Shown: positions 25,500 to 36,908, counted from the stretch's first letter. The stretch: DNA of 64,000 nt from Epiperipatus broadwayi (GCA_028023455.1 JAQFVV010000156.1:2501236-2565235); one strand, 5' to 3'. Notes: generated by a model from the sequence alone, not told the origin. Numbers and translations are program-made.

Positions 25500-25665
25500 G
25501 CATGGACTACATGAAGTCACTATCCTATGACATCATTAGTCTTACAAAATGATCATCATTAAAAATATATATATATATAAATGACCATCATTTAAAAAAA
25601 TATCATAATAGTCAATTTTTAATTGAAATAGTAGGTATAAATTAATGATTACTATGACTAATTGT
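25500..25665 (+). repeat. Decayed copy of the repeat at 59695-59880
   Basis: CTATCCTATGACATCATTAG aligns with CTATTCTCTGACGTCATCAG at about 59710. Further on, GTAGGTATAAATTAATGATTAC (split here as GTAGGTATAAATTAA and TGATTAC) aligns with GTAGGTACAAATTGA and TGATGATCGC at 59831. CpG sites in the 59-kb copy are TG or CA here, as expected from deamination of an older copy. An (AT)n stretch interrupts it at 25567. Confidence 0.55.
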
Positions 25666-26006
25666 TGTTAGAAAGGTCATTGTTTGTGGAAAGAAGGGGG
25701 GGGGTGTACATTAAATTAAAAAATAACTTGCATTTAAAAATCTTAAAATTGGGGTTAATCTTTTCTATGTAAATGTTTTACAAAAATATGTATAATTCAA
25801 TAATTATCAAAGAAATGACTGCTCTTTTAAAATAGAGGTGGTTTGATAATGTTACTGATTTTAAAAATAAGCATTAATTTTATAAATGAAGGCAAATGAA
25901 AAGAAGTTAAAGTGGCAATAAATAAATAGATAAGCATTAAAAAAATTAAAAAAACATTAATATAAATATGATTTTAGGTAGGAGCATCACAAAAGATATA
26001 ATTAAG

Positions 26007-26695
26007 TGTAGTATCCGCACTTATGACTGTGCCAAGGTTATAACTGCAAGTCATACTGTGCGGTCAGCAAATAACGTTATACAATTCCCACACTGTTCTT
26101 TTTTAACAAAGCTCTCCAATGAATGCCTTGCTCTGCAACAAATGCCCTTCTCTGCAACTAATGCCCTTCTCTGCAACTAATGCTCTTCTTGCAACTAATG
26201 CTCTTCTTGCAACTAATGCTCTTCTTGCAACTAATGCTCTTCTTGCAACTAATGCTCTTCTCTGCTGCGGGGTCTTTCAGCTACACCCGTGAACTACATT
26301 TTCACTGGGTGTGCTAGTCATTTACCACCAGCACTGACACGAGATATCTTTGCTGATGTTAAACAGATGTCTCTCCAATACTGTTCGCTACTCACTACTT
26401 GCTTGACTGCTCTCTACTGGAGTTGTCCTCTAATTCCTGCTAGATGTTACACCGTCTTCTATTCGCTCTCTGACAACTGCAACAATCTCAATCAATGCAC
26501 TGACCAATAAGGTAATGTCTCTTATCTAGAAGCATTTGTAATTAGCAAATACTTCTAGGGATTGTCGATCGCCATTACGTCAATGCACTAATTAAATTCC
26601 TCAGCTATCAGAGCGCGATCTAAAAACAGCCTTATGAATAAATTCTAGTTTTTCTGGAGTGCACAAAAATGTCTACCATTTTTACAAACACTACA
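26007..26695 (+). repeat. LTR-like direct repeat, left copy (689 bp)
   Basis: Begins TGTAGTATCCGC and ends AACACTACA, so the ends form the short inverted repeat TGTAGT/ACTACA expected of LTRs. It matches 26985-27691 with about 3% substitutions, mostly transitions, and one 18-bp unit fewer. It contains an AATAAA (about 26636), a hairpin AGAAGCATTTG/CAAATACTTCT (26529-26557) and an 18-bp minisatellite. Reading frames here follow the minisatellite and are not genes. Confidence 0.6.
26168..26262 (+). repeat. 18-bp minisatellite in left LTR-like copy
   Basis: Four head-to-tail copies of GCTCTTCTTGCAACTAAT plus diverged flanking units with CCCTTCTCTGCAACTAAT. The right copy has five, which accounts for the 18-bp length difference between the two repeats. 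Confidence 0.8.
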
Positions 26696-26984
26696 CACCT
26701 CCCTCCACTCCAGAAAAACCCTTGTTGCTATTCCTTGGTGTTGTTTTTCTCTCGCTACTTTCCTGTTATTTCACTCAGAAATATGCGATTTAACAGCTGC
26801 TGAAACTTTTTTTTTCCAATTACGTTAGCTTCCGATGTTAATTGCACAAACGTTTTATTTCCAAACTTTCACCGATGTTAATGTTACTAATTGGGATTGT
26901 CATTTTCGCCCGGTTTCTCCGTCTACGGCTAAACTTATAGTTCAATGTATTCACTACTCCCAGGTTCAAATGCGACTGCGCCAT
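26696..26984 (+). mobile_element. Internal region of a miniature LTR-like element
   Basis: Only 289 bp separate the two long direct repeats. I see no coding capacity, no clear tRNA-complementary TGG primer site after the left repeat (it starts CACCTCCCTCC) and no polypurine tract before the right one. A terminal-repeat-in-miniature (TRIM) element fits the termini; a partial tandem duplication of a roughly 980-bp unit is the alternative. Flanks TTAAG (left) and TGAAG (right) would be a 5-bp target duplication with one mismatch. Confidence 0.45.
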
Positions 26985-27691
26985 TGTAGTATCCGCACTT
27001 ATGACTGTGCCAAGGTTATAACTGCAAGTCATACTGTGCAGTCAGCAAATAACGTTATACAATTCCCACGCTGTTCTTTCTTAACGAAGCTCTCCAACGA
27101 ATGCCTTGCTCTGCAATGAATGCCCTTCTCTGCAACTAATGCCCTTCTCTGCAACTAATGCTCTTCTTGCAACTAATGCTCTTCTTGCAACTAATGCTCT
27201 TCTTGCAACTAATGCTCTTCTTGCAACTAATGCTCTTCTTGCAACTAATGCTCTTCTCTGCTGCGGTGTCTTTCAGCTACACCCGTGAACTACATTTTCA
27301 CTGGGTGTGCTAGTCATTTACCGCCAGCACTGACACGAGATATCTTTGCTGATGTTAAACAGACATCTCTCCAATACTACTCGCTACTCACTACTTGCTT
27401 GACTGCTCTCTACTGGAGTTGTCCTCTAATTCCTGCTAGATGTTACACCGTCTTTTATTCGCTCTCTGACAACTGCAATGAACTCAATCAATGCACTGAC
27501 CAATAAGGTAATGTCTCTTATCTAGAAGCATTTGTAATTAGCAAATACTTCTAGGAATTGTCGATCGCCATTACGTCAATGCACTAATTAAATTCCTCAG
27601 CTATCAGAGCGCGATCTAAAAACAGCCTTACGAATAAATTCTAGTTTTTCTGGAGTGCACAAAAATGTCTGCCATTTTTACAAACACTACA
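26985..27691 (+). repeat. LTR-like direct repeat, right copy (707 bp)
   Basis: Partner of 26007-26695, starting and ending with the same TGTAGT/ACTACA termini, with five copies of the 18-bp minisatellite (about 27146-27254). About 20 substitutions separate the copies, so the element is fairly young compared with the LINE remnants nearby. Confidence 0.6.
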
Positions 27692-28346
27692 TGAAGAATG
27701 TGAAAAATGAAAAAAAAGATTATTATACAATTCTGATAAATGAAAAAAATAGCAGACAAATAATTATTTAACAATCATAAGGAACAGGTAATTTGCAGTC
27801 TTTAAATAGTTAACTGATAGACATTTTTTTAGAGATCTAATAATTTATTCCCATATATACGCTATATATTATTTAAAATTCATTCTAAACAATAATATAA
27901 AATCTTTATGTGCATGATTATACTTTTTTTAAACAATTTATAGATCCCCCAACCCCTTTCTTTTTGCATTTATTTTCAAAAATTTGTTATCTGTTACACT
28001 AAACAAATCTCTAAATTTTATTTCACTTTTTTGATCACTGCTATCTTTAATACAAAATGTTTAATTTTATTGGATAATAAAAATATGTTAAAACTTGTTT
28101 TTTATCAACATTACTATTCACATTTTAGACTAACCTATTTTTATATCAATAATATAATCTTTAGTTGCTCACTATGTTCAACTTCTTTGTCCTCCAATCT
28201 CATAATACTTTCATTTTATAAAGTTATCTTGATCAGATAAGTATAATATACAGTTTATAAATTAACTAATTTAATTTTTAACCACCAATAAAATAAATGA
28301 TTATCCTAACTGTAGGATTTATAGTAGATGAATAATTTAATATATA

Positions 28347-28490
28347 TACATTAAATTGTTAATTAAACAGACTTGTTTAATGATAATATTTTTCAATATA
28401 ACTTTTTTTTGTTCTATATACATTAAAAGGTTAATTAAACAGACTTGTTTAATGATAATATTTTTCAATATAACTTTTTTTTTGTTATAT
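28347..28490. repeat. 72-bp tandem duplication
   Basis: TACATTAAA...GGTTAATTAAACAGACTTG-type unit repeated twice with a 72-bp period. Only a few differences are visible, so it is a recent local duplication. Confidence 0.8.
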
Positions 28491-30214
28491 TACATTATCT
28501 CTTATCAATTTAAATACTAAAAACATTAACCTTTTTTAACACTTCTTTTATCTAAGAACAAAATAATATATACATAACAATGATAATAATTATATAACTA
28601 TTGCTTTAACATCAAGTATCTTTGCTTTTATTTTGGTTCAAGATATAATTTTCATAATAACTTCAGATTATATGGTATAAAATAAAATATAAATTGCTAT
28701 GAAGTTAACTTACACAAAAACCAATAAAGCTAAAACTGAACAAATAAAAAAAAAATTTTTTTTTAAAAAAGAAAAGAATTGAAGCATTTTTTAATGTTAT
28801 TAATTTTACATTTATTCATAATCATAAATTTTGATAGCTAAGTTTTAAAACTGATATTTTACTTTAAAAAATTTTTTTACTGATTAAATCCAAACAATAA
28901 TACAGATAATTATAGATTAAATGTTAGAATGAAGATAGTAATGGATTACATAATATTAGTATTATATCTACATAACTAAGTCAAAAAATATTATTGTACA
29001 TATTTTTAAATTTTAAAAAGATTTATACAATTACATGATGTAGATGTTACTTAAACTGCATATAGATAGTTAAAAGATGATTTAGTTCTTTACAAATTTG
29101 CAGACAATGAGAAGTCAACATGAAGCTGAATAAATATCAACAAACATTTTTTGTTTTGATTTTTATAATTTTATTATAAAAATAGTGATTATAATTTGCT
29201 TGTACTGCCATTAGAAATCACAAAATGAAGATGAAAGTTATGGCTATGATATTCAGAAACAAGCTTCTCTCTAGATCAGTGTTTTTGTTCATATTTATTA
29301 AATATTCTTTTTGCGATTTTTTAAATTATAACTTTATTAAATTTTATTAACTTTATTATAATTTTATTAAATTTATATCTTTAATTCAGTTCTAAGACTT
29401 TCTTTGGTTTTCCAGTTGTTTTATTCTTAGAATTTATAAAAAAATAAACCCAGAAACAAAACACAAGAAAGTTTATATTTTCTAGTATCAATCATCTCAC
29501 AATAAAACCACTACTCCATTAACAATTTTGCACATGCATACTTCATGAACTCAAGCAGACTTTGGTAAGTAAAAAAAATAACCTAACAATTGTCGGTCAT
29601 ATGTATAATGTAATTTTCCATAGACAGCCAATCAGAATTCACTGAACAATAAAAGGAAAACATCAAAAACTTTTGTAAACTTTAATGAAAATATGATTTA
29701 TTCACAAAATGGTTCGCTACAAGCAAAAAAAAGTATATTGTTGCTCATCAATTCAATCTTGATTATTTAAAATTTGTTTTCATTTCTTGGCCTGAGTAGG
29801 TAGTAAATTTACTTAGACCTCAATGCATTATTTGCCAAGAAATTTTATCCCAATGAATGTATGAAGCCAGCAAAATTAATGCATCATTTACAGACTAAAT
29901 ACTCAAATCTACAAAATAAGCCAATGGATTTTTTTAAACATAAAAATGCTAAATTGAAAAAACAAAAATCATCTTTTAAAAATTTCTTTTAGCCAATAAG
30001 TGTTTTATAAAAAGATCATATTTAGTTGCTTTAAGAATTGCTGTATGCAAAAAGCAGTACCCTTAAGCATCACATGATCACATTTCCTATACTAGCACAT
30101 TAATTGTTGATAAACAGAGCAAAACTCTCCATACAGTATTGCCACCTGTGCTAAACAGAGTAATCAATGGATGCCAGAAGGCTTGTGCATAAAATCCCTA
30201 TCTAATGCCTACTC

Positions 30215-30273
30215 ATCCAATAACCCCAGACTAGTTTCTGGCTTGTGGCCTTCATCAGTGAGGAGCTTTGGAT
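30215..30273 (-). ncRNA. Hammerhead ribozyme, type I, unit 1 (intact core)
   Basis: On the minus strand: outer stem I ATCCAA/TTGGAT, internal loop, inner stem I CCTCA/TGGGG, then CTGATGA, stem II GGC-CACAA-GCC, GAAAC, a two-base loop TA and GTC. Cleavage is predicted after GTC (30229 on plus numbering). All conserved core positions are present. Confidence 0.85.
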
Positions 30274-30670
30274 CTGAGAGCACTGCATCTAGATCTTAGG
30301 ATCTAATGCAACCCTCTAGCAACCACCTTTTATCTCCACTTAACTACAAAACTATGAGAATGAAATTGAAAACACAAAAAATATCTTCAATCTAAGCTCA
30401 ATAGCTTATATAGTCATATGGGTCTGAACTCAGTTCAGCACCCATACATTTTGGTGTCTTTGGCTCTTTTACAACCATAGCCACCACTATCCTATTAGGC
30501 AGGATTGGTGTTAAACCATTAAGCATCACATGATCACATTTCCTATACTAGCACATTAATTGTTGATAAACAGAGCAAAACTCCCCATACAGTATTGCCA
30601 CCTGTGCTAAACAGAGTAATCAATGGATGCCAGAAGGCTTGTGCATAAAATCCCTATCTAATGCCTACTC

Positions 30671-30729
30671 ATCCAATATCCCCAGACTAGTTTCTGGCTT
30701 GTGGCCTTTGTCAGTGAGGAGCTTTGGAT
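30671..30729 (-). ncRNA. Hammerhead ribozyme, unit 2 (core mutated)
   Basis: Same fold as unit 1, but the core reads CTGACAA in place of CTGANGA. The invariant G8, the catalytic acid in the known mechanism, is A, so this copy should not cleave. Confidence 0.8.
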
Positions 30730-31126
30730 CTGAGAGCACTGCATCTAGATCTTAGGATCTAATGCAACCCTCTAGCAAACACCTTTTATCTCCACTTAAC
30801 TACAAAACTATGAGAATGAAATTGAAAACACAAAAAATATCTTCAATCAAAGCTCAATAGCTTATATAGTCATATGGGTCTGAACTCAGTTCAGCGCCCA
30901 TACATTTTGGTGTCTTTGGCTCTTTTACAACCATAGCCACCACTATCCTATTAGGCAGGATTGGTGTTAAACCATTAAGCATCACATGATCACATTTCCT
31001 ATACTAGCACATTAATTGTTGATAAACAGAGCAAAACTCTCCATACAGTATTGCCACCTGTGCTAAACAGAGTAATCAATGGATGCCAGAAGGCTTGTGC
31101 ATAAAATCCCTATCTAATGCCTACTC

Positions 31127-31185
31127 ATCCAATATCCCCAGACTAGTTTCTGGCTTGTGGCCTTTGTCAGTGAGGAGCTTTGGAT
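31127..31185 (-). ncRNA. Hammerhead ribozyme, unit 3 (core mutated)
   Basis: Stems and GAAAC-TA-GTC are intact, but the core is CTGACAA, the same G8-to-A change as in unit 2. The shared change suggests these two units derive from one mutated template or were copied from each other. Confidence 0.8.
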
Positions 31186-31335
31186 CTGAGAGCACTGCAT
31201 CTAGATCTTAGGATCTAATGCAACCCTCTAGCAACCACCTTTTATCTCCACTTAACTATAAAACTATGAGAATGAAATTGAAAACAAAAAATATCTTCAA
31301 TCTAAGCTCAATAGCTTATATAGTCATACGGGTCT

Positions 31336-31394
31336 ATCCAAAGCTCCTCACTGATGAAGGCCACAAGCCAGAAACTAGTCTGGGGATATTGGAT
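31336..31394 (+). ncRNA. Hammerhead ribozyme, type I, unit 4 (intact core)
   Basis: ATCCAA (outer stem I), AGCT, CCTCA, CTGATGA, AGGC-CACAA-GCCA, GAAAC, TA, GTC, TGGGG, ATA, TTGGAT. Cleavage is predicted after 31380. It sits exactly at the orientation switch of the array, its 5' end immediately following the truncated unit 3. Confidence 0.85.
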
Positions 31395-31790
31395 GAGTAT
31401 GCATTAGATAGGGATTTTATGCACAAGCCTTCTGGCATCCATTGATTACTCTGTTTAGCACAGGTGACAATACTGTATGGAGAGTTTGCTCTGTTTATCA
31501 ACAATTAATGTGCTAGTATAGGAAATGTGATCATGTGATGCTTAATGGTTTAACACCAATCCTGCCTAATAGGATAGTGGTGGCTATGGTTGTAAAAGAG
31601 CCAAAGACACCAAAATGTATGGGTGCTGAACTGAGTTCAGACCCATATGACTATATAAGCTATTGAGCTTAGATTGAAGATATTTTTTGTGTTTTCAATT
31701 TCATTCTCATAGTTTTGTAGTTAAGTGGAGATAAAAGGTGGTTGCTAGAGGGTTGCATTAGATCCTAAGATCTAGATGCAGTGCTCTCAG

Positions 31791-31849
31791 ATCCAAAGCT
31801 CCTCACTGACGAAGGCCACAAGCCAGAAACTAGTCTGGGGATATTGGAT
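31791..31849 (+). ncRNA. Hammerhead ribozyme, type I, unit 5 (intact core)
   Basis: The core is CTGACGA. Position 7 may be any base, so the core is functional by consensus. All stems as in unit 4. Cleavage is predicted after 31835, 455 nt from the unit 4 site, so a plus transcript would release a 455-nt monomer between them. Confidence 0.85.
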
Positions 31850-32244
31850 GAGTAGGCATTAGATAGGGATTTTATGCACAAGCCTTCTGGCATCCATTGA
31901 TTACTGTTTAGCACAGGTGGCAATACTGTATGGAGAGTTTTGCTCTGTTTATCAACAATTATTGTGCTAGTATAGGAAATGTGATCATGTGATGCTTAAT
32001 AGCTTAACGCCAATCCTGCCTAATAGGATAGTGGTGGCTATGGTTGTAAAAGAGTCAAAGACACCAAAATGTATGGGTGCTGAACTGAGTTCAGACCCAT
32101 ATGACTATATAAGCTATTGAGCTTAGATTGAAGATATTTTTTGTGTTTTCAATTTCATTCTCATAGTTTTGTAGTTAAGTGGAGATAAAAGGTGGTTGCT
32201 AGAGGGTTGCATTAGATCCTAAGATCTAGATGCAGTGCTCTCAG

Positions 32245-32303
32245 ATCCAAAGCTCCTCACTGATGAAGGCCACAAGCCAGAAACTAGTCAGGGGATATTG
32301 GAT
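32245..32303 (+). ncRNA. Hammerhead ribozyme, unit 6 (intact core, stem I mismatch)
   Basis: CTGATGA, stem II and GAAAC-TA-GTC are intact. The base after GTC is A instead of T, which breaks the first pair of stem I. Predicted cleavage site after 32289, 454 nt from unit 5; activity may be reduced. Confidence 0.8.
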
Positions 32304-34189
32304 GAGTAGGCATTAGATAGGGATTTTATGCACAAGCCTTCTGGCATCCATTGATTACTCTGTTTAGCACAGGTGGCAATACTGTATGGAGAATTTTGCT
32401 CTGTTTGAAGCAGTACCCTATTGTCAAAAACTAAATTAAACCATGTTTAATAGACATGTGTTCTGAAATCCTAAGTACAGTTGCTGGAGACAAAATGAAA
32501 ACTTTGCCATCTAATGATACCATTCAATGCAGATTTAGTAAATTAGTGGCCGATATTGAAGATCAATTAATTCAAAAAGGAAATCATTGTTTGCAATTCA
32601 AATGGAAAAATTGTGTCGGCTTATGCACTGATAAATAAGGCTGAAAAATATTAAGGAGTTGCAAAAAATTTAAGAAATAGCAAACAACAAAATGATTTTT
32701 ACTTGTATACACCGTGAGCATTAGCTGCTAAAAAATTGTCTCTGGACTTGAATAATTTATTATATTAAATGCAATGCACTAAATTCAAGACTATTTTCAA
32801 GTTTATTCAATGAAATGGGATCTGGTAATAAAAATTTACTACTTTGTGCTAAAGTACAATAGTTGTTGAAAGAGAAAATATTAACAAGACTTTATGAATT
32901 AATTAAGAAAAGAAATTGAAACATTTCTAGAAACAAAAATTCAGAATTGAGAAATATTTTCTGTGAAAATAATTGGATTGCTAAACTGGCTTACTTGTCG
33001 GATATATTTTCATTAATAAATGAAATAAATTTAAACCTGCAAGAAAATAGTACTACTTTTGATCTATGAAATAAAACTGAGGGAATTCAAGACAAAGTTA
33101 AAACTATAGTATAAGCAAAGAAAAAAGCTATGACATGTTTGATACATTTTCAGAATTTATAAATGAAGTTGATATAAATATTAGTGAATCGAAAAATATT
33201 ACTTATGGACATTTAACAGGACTCTGTTGTGTGTTTAATCAATATTATCCAAAGGAAGAAGAAACATGGAAAACAATGTGGATTTTAAATCCATTTATTG
33301 AACAAAAAAATAACTTTTCAATCCATTTATTGGATAAGAAAATAACCTAACTGATTTGGAACAGAAAAAAATAAGAGACTTGTAATGGTACATTAAAGTT
33401 ATTATTTAATTTAACAAGTATAGTTCAATTTTGGGTTAAAACTAAAAATGAATATCAAGAATAACATGGAAAAGCCTTAAGTGTTATTGCCGTTTTCGAT
33501 CACATATTTATATGAAATGACATTTTTGGAAATGCCATTCATAAAATCAAAAGAAAAATATCATTTATTAATAAATTTAGATTCACCCTTGGTAGTTATA
33601 AATATAACTCCAAGACTTGATAAGCTAATTACTGAAAAGAATCAGCAACAATCACATTAGTTTTTGATTTTATCATTATAATTATGTTTTGCTCAGTTAT
33701 TTGAATATTAATCATTGCTTTTCTTAAGTTTTTTTATTATTACTCTAACATTTTGTTAATTAATTTCTTTTTGTATAGTTTTGTTAGTTATTCTATATTT
33801 TTGTTTATTATTCTTTGAATATATATTGTAACCCTTTGGTTTATTTAATCTATAAACCAATTGTAAAAAAAAGAAACTAATTATAGGCAAAAAAAAATTT
33901 TTTTTTTTAATGTAAGAAAAGTTGAAAAGTTTTATTTGAAAAAAGCAATAACTGAAATCTAACATATATAGAGATACAGTTTGTATTTGTATAAAATATA
34001 GCTAGCATTATTTAATGCAAGGGGGGGTTGATTTTTTTTTGTACTCGCTATAATAATTGAAAAATAAATATTTATATGGCTAAGATAAAGAGTCCTTATG
34101 AATTTTAATGTTAAACAAAAAGTTGGTGAAAATTGAAATTGAATTAGTTATCAGTAGCTTTAGTTTGACAGTTTCTTTTCAAGAGAATA

Positions 34190-34361
34190 GGCTTAAAATT
34201 ATAAGAAATTATAATGGATATTTTGTTTGTGATTATAAAAAATTATAATGGATATTTATGTTTGTGATTATAAAAAATTATAATAGATATTTATGTTTGT
34301 GATTATAAGAAATTATAATGGATATTTAATGTTTGTGATTATAAGCAATTATAGTGGCTAT
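34190..34361. repeat. AT-rich minisatellite, ~37-bp unit
   Basis: About four and a half copies of a unit containing ATTATAA(G/A)AAATTATAATG and GATATTTATGTTTGTG, with small changes between copies. Lies in the long 3' part of the composite hAT element. Confidence 0.75.
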
Positions 34362-35120
34362 GTTATGCTCATGTAATCTGAATAAGCAGTTTTCTATTTA
34401 ATGTTTTGCATATATGTTTGTGTGTGTGTATAATACAGATATATGGGTTTGATTTTTTGCTTTCCTTTATAGAAATTGATAGTGTTCTATATTATTTCAT
34501 GATATAGTGTAAAAAAAATGAATGTTCTAATTTGTTATTCCTAAGCTCCAAAATGTAAATCTAAATAGAAATTATTTAAGTTTAAAATAAAAGAATGTAA
34601 CATTTATTTTACAAAAAAATTGTCAGTAGGTTTATCTTTTAATTGGATTTTCTTTTAAATGCTTTTTCATAAATTACCCAGAATTATGTTTGGCCATGTG
34701 GTGGAATTGGAGCTGGGGTAAAAAGTTCGAACTGATAGCTAATAAATGGTTTTTAAATGGTCGATTCTCAGAAAGAATTTTAATTAAAATTTAAGAACCA
34801 GACATAGAAAGAAAAGCTGACAGATATTTTTTTCCTCCACCCTGTGAATATAAAAGGGCTGGAGAAAATGAAGGGGTAGACTCTATTAATTCAGAACTAA
34901 CCTGCTAATTGAAAACTAGAAAAAAACAATTTTTTATCTTTGAAAGTTTTTCTTTGGCTTTTCAATATTCTTTCTCAAAGTTAATAATATGTTAAGAAGT
35001 GTACATTATAACTAAGATATGAATTTCTAATTCATATATAATTGGTGTATGTTTCCTTTTTCTCCAAAGCCAATTATGAACAAATCAACTTTTAATAAGA
35101 GACTGTGTCAAATGCCACAA

Positions 35121-35283
35121 TATGGCTTATTAAAAATTTGTTTAAGGAGAGAACTATCAAACTGTTATATAATGATAAAGGGCCAATTCATATTTTAATA
35201 ATTATTTGGCTTATTAAATTCATTTTAAAAGAGAGCTTCAAACATTTGTATAATGTTTAAAAGCCAATTCATGTTTAATAATC
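35121..35283. repeat. 85-bp diverged tandem duplication
   Basis: TATGGCTTATTAAA at about 35121 and TTTGGCTTATTAAA at about 35206 begin two copies. Both continue with GAGAG, CAAAC, TATAATG, AAAG, CCAATTCAT and TTTAATAAT in the same order. Confidence 0.6.
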
Positions 35284-36532
35284 AAAATCTACTTGTTTGA
35301 CTGTATTTTGAACCTAAAATGGAAAAAAAAAAACTAAATTTAAACCCAGGAAGAAACTCATCAAAATGGAAAGAACTGTCTGTGCATTTTTATATACATT
35401 TTGATTAAAAGGACTGTCTGTGCCTTTAGATAGCTATCTCCAAAATAAAAATGAACTAAATTGTGATTAACTGGTGGACAATAACATCAAGTCGTCAAAC
35501 TTAGCCCTCGAAGACAAGAGACAATCGTAATGTTTAATATCTATTCTTTATTTCACTTTGTTTATATAATATGTAGCATGTTTTATAGAAACTAACGATT
35601 AGATTATATTAATTATTTTTTTTTTATGTTTTAAAATGTTGAGGAAAGAAAAATGATTTTGATCCCATTGAAGTAAAAAAAAAAAAAGGTTTAAAAATTG
35701 TTAACACATAATAGTGATAATGTATAAATGCTTACATATATTTAAAAAAAAAAATACAAAATATTTTTTGTTTGTTGACAAAATTTTTATGCTTAATATT
35801 AGATATATGAAGAGTGATAAGATGGTCATGTGAAAAATCATTATTATGCTATATGTGTTAATGATCTGTTATTAATATAGATATTGGGGGATATTGCTGC
35901 TGGCTTGACTGTTTAAAATTGAGATAATTCATAGCTTTGATTCGGGATCTGGTTAGTCTTTGTCATATATCTGGACTGTAATCGAAGTATATGTGTGCAT
36001 ATGGGAAGCTATTAATGCTTGTTATTACTGAGGTAGAGTTATCTTACCACCTCATAGATAGGAAATAACTGTCTCATGATTTATTTACTATGGCAATAGA
36101 AGATGACCAGTTCTCAGTCCATTTATTTTTGTTAAGATAGGGAATTATTAAGAGTTATTGTTCGAGTTGTAGAAAATGTTTTGCATGCCTATATAGAGTA
36201 AGTGTATAGACAAGAGTTCTTCACACGATTCTAAGTCTTAGAGAAGACCTCTTTCTCTCTGGCTAAAGCAAACATTTGAAGTTAGGAGTTGTTGTTTTTT
36301 AATTTCCCTTACCAAGACGCTGATGTGTGCGCGTTATAAAATACTGCATGGTAATGTGAAGTATGTAGAGTGTTTTCTTATGTAGGACAGAATAAAAGTT
36401 GCTTTGACAGGATAAGGATTTCAGTCAGATGTATGCGTGTTGATGGGGGGGGGGTGATAGAGATTTTAATTTAGAAGCTAACCGATCTATAGTCGATTTT
36501 GTGAAGGATGGTAAACTGAGTATCATCATATA

Positions 36533-36908
36533 TACGGTCGAAAAGAGGCTGGGGCAACATGCTGACCTATCAAAATATATACGGTTGAAAAGTATGAATA
36601 TCTGGCAGGCATGAACATAAAATTGTGGTTTTTGAATTTAAACCCATTTGCAGGACCAGTAAAGGATTTTTCATGTCACATCATCCTTTTCATAAGAAAT
36701 GTAAAAGTTATTGCTTGTTATATGGTCGAAAAGAGGCTGGGGCAACATGCTGACCTATCAAAATATATACGGTTGAAAAGTATGAATATCTGGCAGGCAT
36801 GAACATAAAATTGTGGTTTTTGAATTTAAACCCATTTGCAGGACCAGTAAAGGATTTTTCATGTCACATCATCCTTTTCATAAGAAATGTAAAAGTTATT
36901 GCTTGTTG
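36533..36908. repeat. Perfect 188-bp tandem duplication
   Basis: GGTCGAAAAGAGGCTGGGGC at 36536 recurs at 36724, and the whole 188-bp unit appears identical up to GTTATTGCTTGTT. In AT-rich decaying sequence this implies a very recent duplication, or an assembly artefact. A shorter related motif (TATATACGGT(C/T)GAAAAG) occurs twice inside each unit. The 63-codon frame spanning the junction is a by-product. Confidence 0.85.

Larger units (their letters stand above)
30064..32407. mobile_element. Retrozyme-like head-to-head array of a ~455-bp hammerhead unit
   Basis: Units in one orientation start at 30064, 30520 and 30976 (456-bp period; the third stops at about 31335). The array then reverses, with opposite-strand units from 31336 to 32407 at 455- and 454-bp spacing. 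Every unit carries a hammerhead ribozyme motif. The insert is flanked by a 12-bp direct repeat AAGCAGTACCCT (30052-30063 and 32408-32419), and removing it restores the hAT reading frame (CKKQYPIVKN). The 5' end extends about 57 bp further into the unit than the 3' end does. Units are a few percent diverged. No protein is encoded. Confidence 0.85.
29709..33660 (+). pseudogene. hAT transposase pseudogene (ZBED5/SCAND3/FAM200-like)
   Basis: Starts MVRYKQKKVYCC. A BED-type zinc finger remnant at 29818-29990 reads PQCIICQEILSQ, then ECMKPAKLMHHLQTKYSN, then KPMDFFKHKNAKLKKQKSSF. The 30001-30063 segment encodes SYLVALRIAVCKKQY and resumes after the insertion at 32420 with PIVKN and MCSEILSTVAGDKMKTLPS, then IQCRFSKLVADIEDQLIQKG and FKWKNCVGLCTDK (the catalytic-domain TDG region). 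Near 32985: AKLAYLSDIFSLINEINLNL. At 33135-33330: MFDTFSEFINEVDINISESK and an FNQYYPKEEETWKTMWILNPF segment. Several stops and frameshifts make it non-functional. Transposition role only by family knowledge. Confidence 0.8.

Noticed and set aside
26289-27506. Repeated 60-94-codon frames in the LTR-like copies
   Set aside because: Both copies are direct repeats and the Ala-Leu-Leu-Ala runs come from the 18-bp minisatellite; no protein family is visible.
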